Assembly: GCA_029974035.1 (NCBI GenBank)
Contig: JARKQG010000135.1
Coordinates: 1 to 64,000 of the forward strand
Direction of reading: 5' to 3'
Source of the DNA: Eubacteriales bacterium
Lineage (GTDB): Bacteria; Bacillota_A; Clostridia; Christensenellales; Aristaeellaceae
Length of the DNA: 64,000 nucleotides
This document shows positions 32,221 to 39,476 of this stretch, in pieces (positions within the stretch are counted from its first letter, which is position 1; each line of letters opens with the position of its first letter). Below the pieces are notes generated by a model. That model saw only the letters and a program-made list of their open reading frames with translations. It had not been told where the DNA came from and did not search any database. A program made the position numbers and the translations under genes.

Positions 32221-33276
32221 TCAAACTGTGGTAAAAAAATACGAAGTTGTGGAATCCAGCCGCTCTCCGGCCTTCAGCACCGGGCTGGGAAAGCCCGGGT
32301 GGTTGAGCGCGTCCGGCGGGAACTGCGTTTCAAGGCAGAGCCCGTCGTGCCGGCCGTACTTGCGGCCGCACTTGCCCGGCCAGCGGGTTTCGAGCATGTT
32401 GCCGGTATAGAGCTGCACGCCGGGCATGTCGGTGAAGGTATCCATTTGAATGCCCGTGGCGGGGGCGTAAAGCGCGATGCCCTTGCGGTAGCCGTCGCCG
32501 CTGAGCATGAAGTTGTGGTCGTATCCGCCGCCAAAGCGCATTTGCTCGTCGTCTTCGGCGTGGCGGAGGCCGTCGCCCAGGCGGGTGGGTTTGCGAAGGT
32601 CAAAGGGCGTAGCGTCCACCGGGCGAAGCTCGCCCGTGGGGATCAGGTCGGAATCCGTCACGGTGAACCGGTCCGCAAAGATCTGGATCACGTGGTCTTC
32701 GATGGTGCCGCTGCCCTCGCCGGCCAGGTTGAAGTAGGCGTGGTTGGTCAGGTTGACCGGCGTGTCCCGGTCGGAAACCGCCTGGTAGCGGATGGACAGG
32801 GCGTTGTCGTTGGAAAAGGTATAGGTGACTGTCACGACCAGGCGGCCGGGATAGTTTTCCTCGCCGTCGGGGCTGACGATCGAGAGCTTCAGGGCACTGG
32901 ACGCTTCGTCCGCCTCCGCCAGCCACAGCTTTTTGTCAAAGCCGCTCATGCCGCCGTGCAGGTGATGTCCGTTGGAATTGGCGGCCACCCGGTACCGGAC
33001 GCCGTTCAGCGTAAAAAGCCCCCGCCCAATCCGGTTGCCGACGCGCCCGATCAGCGCGCCCATGTAGCCCGGGTTGACCGGCGCGTAGCCGGAGATATCG
33101 GAAAAGCCCAGCAGCACGTCGGTGAGGACGCCGCCGCGGTCGGGCACCCGCAGGGACACCAAAATGCCGCCGTAGGTGGCAATGGAGACCGAAGCGCCGG
33201 TCGAATTTCTGATCGTATACAGGTCCACCGGGCGGCCGTCAGCCAGGCGGCCAAAGGAACTCTTGGAGATGCTCAC
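32221..33276 (-). CDS. galM: Aldose 1-epimerase (mutarotase)
   Basis: The protein of about 351 residues is a galactose mutarotase. Visible are ATYGGILVSLRVPDR, YMGALIGRVGNRIGRG, HHLHGGMSGFDKKLW (catalytic His), VNLTNHAYFNLAGEG (second catalytic His) and LCLETQFPPDALNHPGFP with the catalytic Glu. It interconverts the alpha and beta anomers of galactose or related sugars, next to a galactose-type importer. A GTG at 33276 has AGGAAGG at a good spacing; the GTG at 33285 abuts that site. It ends just upstream of the mgl promoter. Confidence 0.93.
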   Translation of the reverse strand: MSISKSSFGRLADGRPVDLYTIRNSTGASVSIATYGGILVSLRVPDRGGVLTDVLLGFSDISGYAPVNPGYMGALIGRVGNRIGRGLFTLNGVRYRVAANSNGHHLHGGMSGFDKKLWLAEADEASSALKLSIVSPDGEENYPGRLVVTVTYTFSNDNALSIRYQAVSDRDTPVNLTNHAYFNLAGEGSGTIEDHVIQIFADRFTVTDSDLIPTGELRPVDATPFDLRKPTRLGDGLRHAEDDEQMRFGGGYDHNFMLSGDGYRKGIALYAPATGIQMDTFTDMPGVQLYTGNMLETRWPGKCGRKYGRHDGLCLETQFPPDALNHPGFPSPVLKAGERLDSTTSYFFTTV

Positions 33277-33323
33277 GACATGCACCCTTCCTGTTGATAT
33301 TGTGCAATGAAATTAACGATCAT

Positions 33324-33353
33324 ACTATACACCAACCGCGCCTTGTTTTACAA
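33324..33353 (-). promoter_or_regulatory. Candidate promoter of galM
   Basis: On the minus strand TTGTAA (33353-33348) and TATAGT (33329-33324) are 18 bases apart. The -35 overlaps the small inverted repeat CTTGTTTTACAAG (33342-33354), a possible operator. Confidence 0.45.
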
Positions 33354-33415
33354 GAATTCTAAGGCCGAATTTTACCGCGTTTGTTTGAGTATTTACCGCC
33401 GTCAAGAATATTTAC

Positions 33416-33445
33416 TTGACAAGAGGCCCTGCCGGCGGGTAAAAT
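33416..33445 (+). promoter_or_regulatory. Promoter of the ylxM-ffh operon
   Basis: A perfect TTGACA (33416-33421) and TAAAAT (33440-33445) are spaced by 18 bases. The -10 overlaps the first ATG of the ylxM frame, which shows that this ATG cannot be the start. Confidence 0.78.
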
Positions 33446-33476
33446 GATCCTTGCGCATGCGAAGCGGGGTGGTTTT

Positions 33477-33827
33477 TTGGAAAAGCGGGTGGAGCTCAAC
33501 TGGCTGATGGATTTTTACGCCCCGCTCCTGACCAAAAACCGCGCAAGGCTTCTGCGGCTCTACTGCGAGGAGGACCTTACCCCCTCGGAAATGGCCGAGG
33601 AAGCGGGCATTACGCGGCAGGGGGTGCACGACGCGCTGACCAGGGCGCAGGCGCAACTGGAGGAATACGAGCGGAAACTCGGCCTGGTGGCGCGCTACCG
33701 GCGTCTGGAGGACGCGGTGAACGCCTGCCGGCAGGCGCTGGCGGACGTGACGCCCACGGCCGGCACGCAGGGCGCGCTGGACGAGGCGAAGCGGGCGCTG
33801 GACGCCATCGAGCGCATCGAAGGATAG
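33477..33827 (+). CDS. ylxM: YlxM-family SRP-associated DNA-binding-like protein
   Basis: The 116-residue protein is of the UPF0122 family: LEKRVELNWLMDFYAPLLT at the start, then the sigma-70 region 4-like helix-turn-helix DLTPSEMAEEAGITRQGVHDAL. It is thought to act with the signal recognition particle, whose protein Ffh is the next gene. The start is a TTG at 33477 with GGGGTGG upstream; the frame's first ATG at 33444 lies inside the promoter -10 and cannot be used. The C-terminal 35 residues are a less conserved helical extension. Confidence 0.88.
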   Translation: MEKRVELNWLMDFYAPLLTKNRARLLRLYCEEDLTPSEMAEEAGITRQGVHDALTRAQAQLEEYERKLGLVARYRRLEDAVNACRQALADVTPTAGTQGALDEAKRALDAIERIEG

Positions 33828-33850
33828 CATGACAGCAAGAGGTGAGGCGC

Positions 33851-35188
33851 ATGGCCTTTGAGGGGCTGACCGATAAACTGCAGGCCGCGTTCAAGAAACT
33901 GAGCGGCAAGGGCAAGCTGAACGAGGCGGACGTCCGCGAGGCGATGCGCGAAGTGCGCATGGCGCTTTTGGAAGCCGACGTCAACTTCGTGGTGGTCAAG
34001 GACTTTGTCCGGCGCGTGACCGAGCGCGCGGTGGGGCAGGAGATTCTGGGCAGCCTCACCCCGGCGCAGATGGTCATCAAAATTGTCAACGAAGAGCTGA
34101 CCGGCCTCATGGGCGGCACGGGCGCCAAGCTGACCCACGCCTCCAATCCGCCCACGGTGTACATGCTGTGCGGCCTTCAGGGCGCGGGCAAGACCACCAT
34201 GGCGGGCAAGCTCGCCGGCATGCTTTTGAAGCAGGGCAAAAAGCCGCTCCTCGCCGCCTGCGACGTGTACCGCCCCGCCGCCATCCGGCAGTTGCAGGTG
34301 GTGGGCCAGAACGCGGGCGTCGAGGTGTTTGAAAAGGGCCAGGGCGACCCGGTCAGGATCGCGAAGGAGGCCGTGGAGCACGCCCGGTATTACGGGAAGG
34401 ACCCGGTCATCATCGATACCGCCGGCCGCCTGCACATCGACGAAAAGCTGATGCAGGAACTGCGCGACGTGCGCGCCGCCGTCCGTCCCCAGGAAATCCT
34501 CCTGGTGGTGGACGCCATGACCGGCCAGGACGCGGTCAACGTGGCCGAGACCTTCAATAAAGAGCTGGGCGTGGACGGCGTCATCCTGACCAAGCTGGAC
34601 GGCGACACCCGCGGCGGCGCAGCGATCTCCGTCAAGGCCGTCACCGGCAAGCCCATCAAGTTCAGCGGCACCGGCGAAAAGCTCGGCGACATCGAGCCCT
34701 TCCATCCGGACCGCATGGCCTCCCGGATCCTGGGCATGGGCGACGTGCTGAGCCTGATCGAAAAGGCGCAGGACTCCTTTGACGAGAAGAGCGCGATGGA
34801 CCTGGGCCGCAAGATCAAGACCCAGTCCTTCACGCTGGAGGACTATCTGGACCAGCTGGGCCAGATGAAGAAGATGGGCTCCATCACCGACATCCTCAAG
34901 ATGATCCCCGGCATGGGCGCAAAGCTCAACGGCGTCGCCATCGACGAGGACCAGGTGCAGAAGGAGCAGGCCCGCACCACCGCCATCATCTCCTCCATGA
35001 CCCGGATGGAGCGGCGCAACCCCGATATCCTGAACGCCTCCCGCAAGCGGCGCATTGCCGCCGGCGCGGGCACCACCGTGCAGGAGGTCAACCTGCTGAT
35101 CAAACGGTTTGAGCAGTCCCGCCAGTTGATGAAGCAGATGATGGGCGGCAAATTCGGCCGCGGCCGGATGCCCTTCGGACTGAAATAG
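33851..35188 (+). CDS. ffh: Signal recognition particle protein
   Basis: The 445-residue GTPase binds signal peptides and SRP RNA to target proteins to the membrane. It has the N domain (residues 1-90), the G domain with GLQGAGKTT (108-116), DTAGRL and TKLDGDTRGGAA, and a C-terminal M domain (about 300-445) rich in Met with GGKFGRGRMPFG at the end. The start at 33851 follows AGAGGTGAGG; a GTG 9 bases upstream is less likely. Confidence 0.97.
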   Translation: MAFEGLTDKLQAAFKKLSGKGKLNEADVREAMREVRMALLEADVNFVVVKDFVRRVTERAVGQEILGSLTPAQMVIKIVNEELTGLMGGTGAKLTHASNPPTVYMLCGLQGAGKTTMAGKLAGMLLKQGKKPLLAACDVYRPAAIRQLQVVGQNAGVEVFEKGQGDPVRIAKEAVEHARYYGKDPVIIDTAGRLHIDEKLMQELRDVRAAVRPQEILLVVDAMTGQDAVNVAETFNKELGVDGVILTKLDGDTRGGAAISVKAVTGKPIKFSGTGEKLGDIEPFHPDRMASRILGMGDVLSLIEKAQDSFDEKSAMDLGRKIKTQSFTLEDYLDQLGQMKKMGSITDILKMIPGMGAKLNGVAIDEDQVQKEQARTTAIISSMTRMERRNPDILNASRKRRIAAGAGTTVQEVNLLIKRFEQSRQLMKQMMGGKFGRGRMPFGLK

Positions 35189-35240
35189 CCCGCATTCTTG
35201 CGATAAGCTATATTAAATGGAAGAACAGGAGAGGAAAACC

Positions 35241-35480
35241 ATGGTCAAGATTCGCCTCAAGAGGATGGGCATGAAGAAACAGCCCTTTTACCGCATCGTC
35301 GTCACCGACAGCCGCAACGCCCGCGACGGCCGCTTTATCGAGGAGATCGGCTACTACAACCCGCTGACCGACCCCGTGGAGATCCGCATCGACCAGGAGC
35401 GCGCCAAGTACTGGCTCGGCAACGGCGCACAGCCCACCGACACCACCCGCGGCCTGCTCAAGAAGGGCGGCGTGCTGTAA
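35241..35480 (+). CDS. rpsP: 30S ribosomal protein S16
   Basis: This 79-residue protein has the S16 hallmark start [24 protein letters not shown] and [20 protein letters not shown] lies upstream of the ATG at 35241. It belongs to the classical ffh-rpsP-rimM-trmD-rplS run. Confidence 0.97.
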   Translation: MVKIRLKRMGMKKQPFYRIVVTDSRNARDGRFIEEIGYYNPLTDPVEIRIDQERAKYWLGNGAQPTDTTRGLLKKGGVL

Positions 35481-35501
35481 GGCGCGCCGAAGGGTGACAA
35501 T

Positions 35502-35729
35502 ATGCAGGAACTGGTCAAATATGTCGCCATGGCGCTGGTGGAACACCCGGATCAGGTGAACGTGGCCCGCACCGAGACGGACGACGCCGTCGTCATCGAG
35601 CTGCGCGTCGCGCCCGACGACATGGGCAAGGTCATCGGCAAGCAGGGGCGGATCGCCAAGTCCATCCGCACGCTGGTCAAGGCCGCCACCATCAAGGACG
35701 AAAAGCCGACTTTTGTCGAGATTGTGTAA
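35502..35729 (+). CDS. khpA: KH-domain RNA-binding protein KhpA
   Basis: This 75-residue protein is a single KH domain with the GKVIGKQGRIAKSIRTLV motif. In Firmicutes KhpA binds RNA with KhpB and influences division and ribosome-associated functions. The ATG lies 21 bases after rpsP; its stop shares one base with the rimM ATG (TAATG). Confidence 0.93.
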   Translation: MQELVKYVAMALVEHPDQVNVARTETDDAVVIELRVAPDDMGKVIGKQGRIAKSIRTLVKAATIKDEKPTFVEIV

Positions 35730-36256
35730 TGCTGGACGAATACCTGGTCATTGGCGAAATTCTGAAGCCCCAGGGGGTGAAGGGCGAGGTCAAGGTGCGC
35801 CCGATCACCTCTGATCCCGCGCGCTTTGACGGCCTCACCCGCGTGTTCTTTCGGGACGAGTCGGGCGCTTACGCGCCGCAAAAGATCCGGGTCAGCCGCG
35901 TCGATTCCGACGCGGTCTACCTGACGGTCCGCGGCTGTGCGGACCGGACCGCCGCGGAAGGGCTCCGCGGCCGCCTGATCTACGTGGACCGGGCATCGGC
36001 CGCCAAGCTGCCGGAGGGCGCCGAATTCATCTGCGACCTGATCGGCTGCGTGGCGACGGACGACTCCGGCCGCCTGATCGGCACGCTGACCGACGTTTTG
36101 CAGCCCGGCGCCGGAGACGTATACGTGTTCCGGGGGCCGATGGGCGAGGTGCTGGTGCCCGCGCTCAAAAGCGTCTTTCTGGAGGTGGACGTGCGCGCCA
36201 AGAAGATGCTGCTGTCCGCCGCGCGGCTTGGCGAAGTGGCGGTGTTTGACGAATGA
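35729..36256 (+). CDS. rimM: Ribosome maturation factor RimM
   Basis: The 175-residue protein has the N-terminal barrel (LVIGEILKPQGVKGEVKVRP) and the C-terminal PRC-barrel (DLIGCVATDDSGRLIGTLTDVLQPGAGDVYVFR), which together bind S19 and mature the 30S head. It is coupled to khpA and overlaps trmD by four bases. Confidence 0.95.
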   Translation: MLDEYLVIGEILKPQGVKGEVKVRPITSDPARFDGLTRVFFRDESGAYAPQKIRVSRVDSDAVYLTVRGCADRTAAEGLRGRLIYVDRASAAKLPEGAEFICDLIGCVATDDSGRLIGTLTDVLQPGAGDVYVFRGPMGEVLVPALKSVFLEVDVRAKKMLLSAARLGEVAVFDE

Positions 36257-36990
36257 CCTTCAAGGTGCTGACCATCTTTCCGGAGATGCTGCGCCCCGTT
36301 CTGGAAAGCAGCATCCTCGGACGGGCCGCCGCCCAGGGGCTGATCCGGGTCGAGCTGATCGACATCCGCGCCTATTCCGACCGGAAGCACAGGAATACCG
36401 ACGACGACCCCTTCGGCGGCGGCGCGGGCATGGTGATGCTGGCGCAGCCCATCGTGGACGCCATCGAGGCCAACCCGGTGAAGGGCCGGCGCATCTACCT
36501 GTCGCCCCGCGGGCGCACGCTGACCCAGTCCGTCGTGGAGGAATTGGCCGCGGAGGAGGAGCTTTTGCTGCTCTGCGGCCACTACGAGGGCGTGGACCAG
36601 CGGGCGCTGGATCTGGCCGTTGACGAGGAACTGTCCATCGGCGACTATGTGCTCACCGGCGGTGAGCTGGGTGCGCTGGTGGTGATCGACGCGGTATCGC
36701 GGCTGATCCCCGGCGTATTGGGGCGGGAGGATTCCTCGGTGGACGAGAGCTTTTCCTCCGGCCTACTGGAGTACCCCCAGTACACCCGTCCCCGGGAATA
36801 CCGGGGCCTTGCGGTGCCGGAGGTGCTGCTGGGCGGCAACCACGCTGAGATTGACCGCTGGCGCCGGGAGGAAGCCCTTCGGCTGACCGCTGCGCGGCGG
36901 CCGGAATTGCTCGAAAAGGTTTCGCTGGATGCGCGCGACCGCGCGTTTCTGAGCGGATTGACCCGCCGCGGCGCGCAGGCGGAAACCTGA
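36253..36990 (+). CDS. trmD: tRNA (guanine-37-N1)-methyltransferase
   Basis: The 245-residue SPOUT enzyme methylates G37 of tRNAs with SAM. Visible are DDDPFGGGAGMVML, CGHYEGVDQRALDLAVDEELSIGDYVLTGGELGALVV (the trefoil-knot SAM site) and PQYTRPREYRGLAVPEVLLGGNH. The ATG overlaps the rimM stop. Confidence 0.97.
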   Translation: MTFKVLTIFPEMLRPVLESSILGRAAAQGLIRVELIDIRAYSDRKHRNTDDDPFGGGAGMVMLAQPIVDAIEANPVKGRRIYLSPRGRTLTQSVVEELAAEEELLLLCGHYEGVDQRALDLAVDEELSIGDYVLTGGELGALVVIDAVSRLIPGVLGREDSSVDESFSSGLLEYPQYTRPREYRGLAVPEVLLGGNHAEIDRWRREEALRLTAARRPELLEKVSLDARDRAFLSGLTRRGAQAET

Positions 36991-37008
36991 ATTTTACATT
37001 ATGCCCGC

Positions 37009-37038
37009 TTGCGCGGGGGGCAGCCTCTGCGATATAAT
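37009..37038 (+). promoter_or_regulatory. Candidate promoter of rplS
   Basis: TTGCGC (37009-37014) and a perfect TATAAT (37033-37038) are spaced by 18 bases, giving rplS its own promoter and a leader of about 75 bases. L19 leaders can be autoregulatory in Firmicutes; this one has GC-rich pairing segments, but I cannot confirm the structure. Confidence 0.6.
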
Positions 37039-37118
37039 AAAGTTTGTGAGTTCGGACGGTCCGCTGCCGGAGCATGACGCCGCGCATGAACGTCCTTGAA
37101 GGAAGGAGGATCCCATTC

Positions 37119-37463
37119 ATGAATGAAATCATCCGTTCCATCGAGAGCGCCCAGCTGCGTTCCGATATTCCCGCGTTCTCCATCGGCGACACCGTGCGCG
37201 TGCAGGTGAAAGTTGTCGAGGGTTCGCGCGAGCGCCTCCAGGCGTTCGAGGGCGTCGTCATCGCCCGCCGCAACGGCTCTGTGCGCGAAACGTTCACCGT
37301 CCGCCGCTCGTCCTACGGCGTCGGCGTGGAGCGTACGTTCCCGCTGCACTCGCCCCGCGTCGATTCGATCCAGGTCATTCGCCGCGGCAAGGTGCGCCGC
37401 GCCAAGCTCTACTACCTGCGCAACCTGAGCGGCAAGGCCGCCAAGGTGAAGGAAGCCAAGTAA
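37119..37463 (+). CDS. rplS: 50S ribosomal protein L19
   Basis: This 114-residue protein shows the L19 blocks [48 protein letters not shown] and [28 protein letters not shown] lies 9 bases before the ATG at 37119. It forms a bridge between 50S and 30S subunits. A promoter precedes it and a strong terminator follows. Confidence 0.97.
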   Translation: MNEIIRSIESAQLRSDIPAFSIGDTVRVQVKVVEGSRERLQAFEGVVIARRNGSVRETFTVRRSSYGVGVERTFPLHSPRVDSIQVIRRGKVRRAKLYYLRNLSGKAAKVKEAK

Positions 37464-37468
37464 TTCCG

Positions 37469-37504
37469 AAAAAGCCGCGCGATGTGCGGCTTTTTTCTTT
37501 TTTT
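37469..37504 (+). terminator. Intrinsic terminator after rplS
   Basis: AAAAAGCCGC pairs with GCGGCTTTTT around a 7-base loop (37479-37485) and continues into a T-rich tract (37491-37504). It could also act on the minus strand. Confidence 0.88.
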
Positions 37505-37516
37505 CATGGAGGACCT

Positions 37517-38464
37517 ATGCCCGAGATCAACTGGTACCCGGGGCACATGGCCAAGGCCAAGCGGCTTCTGGGCGTTCAACTCAAGCAGGTGGACGCCGTC
37601 GTCGAGCTGTGCGACGCCCGCGCGCCCCTCGCCACCCGCAACCCCGATCTGGCGCAGATGAGCCGCGGCAAGGCCCGCATTCTGGTGCTGAACAAGGCGG
37701 ATCTGGCGGACGAGCGGGAGACGAAGCGCTGGCTCGCCTACTTCCGGCGGCGCGGGGAGACCCCCGTGGCCCTCAACGCAGCGGGCGGCGGTACGCGGGA
37801 AATTCTGAAGCGGATCGAGCAGGCCGTCAAGCCCTCGGTGGACAGAATGCGCGCCCGCGGCGTGGCCAAGACCGTCCGCCTGATGGTGGTGGGCATCCCC
37901 AACGTGGGCAAGTCCACCTTCATCAACCGGCTGCGGGGTTCCGCCGTGGCGAAGACCGCCGACCGGCCCGGCGTCACCCGCGCCAACACGTGGGTGAAGG
38001 TGGGGCCCTACCTGGAGCTTTTGGATACCCCCGGCATGCTCTGGCCCAGGCTCTCCGATCAGCGCGGCGCGCGGGTTCTGGCCTATCTGGGCTCGATTTC
38101 CGATCAAATCATGGATGCGGAAAAGCTGGCCGCGAACCTGCTGGCGCTGCTTGCTTCGGTCGATCCCGCCGCCGCCGCGGCGCGCTTTCGGTTGCCGGAG
38201 GGCGCCCCGGAGATGGGCCCGGAGCAGCTTTTGGACGCCGCCTGCCTGGGTCGGGGCTGGCTGCTCTCCGGCGGGCGGCCGGATCTGGCCCGCGGCGCGG
38301 CGCTGGTGCTGGATGAATTTCGCGCCGGCAAGGTGGGGCGGCTGACGCTGGAACGCGCGCCCGAGCAGGAAAAGCCCGCCCAAGCCAAGGAAAACCAAGG
38401 AGCGGAGGACGGCCATGGCCAGGGAAACACCGGCGGAGAAGCTCCGCCGCATGACGCAGATTGA
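37517..38464 (+). CDS. rbgA: Ribosome biogenesis GTPase RbgA
   Basis: The 315-residue circularly permuted GTPase matures the 50S subunit. The G4 motif LNKADLAD precedes the G1 motif GIPNVGKST, and G3 is DTPGMLWP. The start INWYPGHMAKAKRLL is a family hallmark. GGAGG lies 5 bases before the ATG at 37517. The last 50 bases overlap rnhB in another frame, and the extra Gln/Gly-rich tail (KPAQAKENQGAEDGHGQG) encoded there is not typical of RbgA. Confidence 0.94.
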   Translation: MPEINWYPGHMAKAKRLLGVQLKQVDAVVELCDARAPLATRNPDLAQMSRGKARILVLNKADLADERETKRWLAYFRRRGETPVALNAAGGGTREILKRIEQAVKPSVDRMRARGVAKTVRLMVVGIPNVGKSTFINRLRGSAVAKTADRPGVTRANTWVKVGPYLELLDTPGMLWPRLSDQRGARVLAYLGSISDQIMDAEKLAANLLALLASVDPAAAAARFRLPEGAPEMGPEQLLDAACLGRGWLLSGGRPDLARGAALVLDEFRAGKVGRLTLERAPEQEKPAQAKENQGAEDGHGQGNTGGEAPPHDAD

Positions 38465-39044
38465 GCGCGAATACTGGGAAAAGGGCGTCGCCGTAGCGGG
38501 CATTGACGAGGTGGGCCGCGGCCCGCTGGCGGGGCCGGTGGTCACCGCCTGCGTGGTGCTGCCGCCGGACGCGCTGATCCCCGGGGTGGACGACTCCAAG
38601 AAGCTGTCGCCGGCCCGGCGCGAGGCGCTGGCCGAGGCGATCCTCGCCCGGGCGGCCCACGCGGCCGTCGCGCGGGTGGAGGCGGCCGAGATCGATGAAA
38701 TCAACATTCTGAACGCCACCCGCCGGGCCATGGAAGCCTGCGCCGCCGGCGCGCCGGCGGGCGTCTTTCTGATCGACGCGGTGGAGCGGCTCCGCCTTCC
38801 CGCCGAAGGCCGCGCCATCGTTCACGGCGATGCCCTCTCCTACATGATCGCGGCGGCCTCCATCGTCGCCAAGGTACACCGGGACCGCCTGATGACGGAG
38901 CTGGACGCAATCTACCCCGGCTACGGCTTTGCCCGCAACAAGGGATACGGCACGGCGGAACACATCCGCGCGCTTCGGGCGATGGGCCCCTGTCCGGAGC
39001 ACCGCAGGAACTTCATCGGAAGGATTCTGGAGGGGCGGGCGTGA
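38415..39044 (+). CDS. rnhB: Ribonuclease HII
   Basis: The 209-residue enzyme cuts RNA in RNA:DNA hybrids. It has AGIDEVGRGPLAGPVV (catalytic Asp and Glu of the DEDD set), DDSKKLSPARRE, and DAL-SYMIAAASIVAKVHRD with the remaining acidic residues. The extended N-terminus (about 27 residues) is as in Bacillus RnhB. The start inside rbgA has a GGAGG-like sequence upstream; the stop overlaps the yraN GTG. Confidence 0.95.
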   Translation: MARETPAEKLRRMTQIEREYWEKGVAVAGIDEVGRGPLAGPVVTACVVLPPDALIPGVDDSKKLSPARREALAEAILARAAHAAVARVEAAEIDEINILNATRRAMEACAAGAPAGVFLIDAVERLRLPAEGRAIVHGDALSYMIAAASIVAKVHRDRLMTELDAIYPGYGFARNKGYGTAEHIRALRAMGPCPEHRRNFIGRILEGRA

Positions 39045-39394
39045 GCGCGCGCCGGGGTGCCGAGTGGGAGGCGGCGGCCGCCGCCTACCTGGTGGACCGG
39101 GGCGCGGAGATCCTGGCGCGCAACTATCGGCGCGGGCCGGGCGAGGTGGACATCATCGCCCGGATGGACGGCGTCATCGCCCTTGTGGAGGTCAAACAGC
39201 GCGGCGCCTTTGCCCGGGGGACGCCCGGCGAGGCCGTCACCCGGTGGAAGCAGGCGCGCATTTCCGGCGCGGCGCTTCACTATCTGAAGGAGCATCATCT
39301 GCTGGACGAGCGCATCCGCTTCGACGTGATTGAAATCGATCCCGAAGGGCTTCGCCACATCAAGGGCGCGTTTTCCTATGTGCAGTATTCGTAA
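39041..39394 (+). CDS. yraN: YraN-family (UPF0102) endonuclease-like protein
   Basis: The 117-residue protein has a restriction-endonuclease-like fold: EWEAAAAAYLVDRGAEILARNYRR, then EVDIIARMDGVIALVEVKQR, the PD-ExK-type motif. It may resolve or trim DNA structures; its exact role is not known. The start is a GTG overlapping the rnhB stop (GTGA), as is common for this pair. Confidence 0.9.
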   Translation: MSARRGAEWEAAAAAYLVDRGAEILARNYRRGPGEVDIIARMDGVIALVEVKQRGAFARGTPGEAVTRWKQARISGAALHYLKEHHLLDERIRFDVIEIDPEGLRHIKGAFSYVQYS

Positions 39395-39395
39395 G

Positions 39396-39436
39396 ATTTC
39401 CACGCAGGCAGGATTTTCGCGCCCCAGCGTGGAAAT
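39396..39436. other. Inverted repeat upstream of the giant glycosyltransferase gene
   Basis: ATTTCCACGC (39396-39405) and its exact complement (39427-39436) flank a 21-base loop, 41 bases before the ATG at 39477. It begins right after the yraN stop. It may end the upstream operon or be an operator site; no T-tract follows. Confidence 0.45.
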
Positions 39437-39476
39437 ACTTTCGTCATATATGCAATCAGACGGAGCGTTTTTTCAG

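Noticed and set aside
37039..37118. L19 leader RNA upstream of rplS
   Set aside because: The leader length and position fit, but I could not draw a convincing conserved structure by eye, so it is mentioned only with the promoter.
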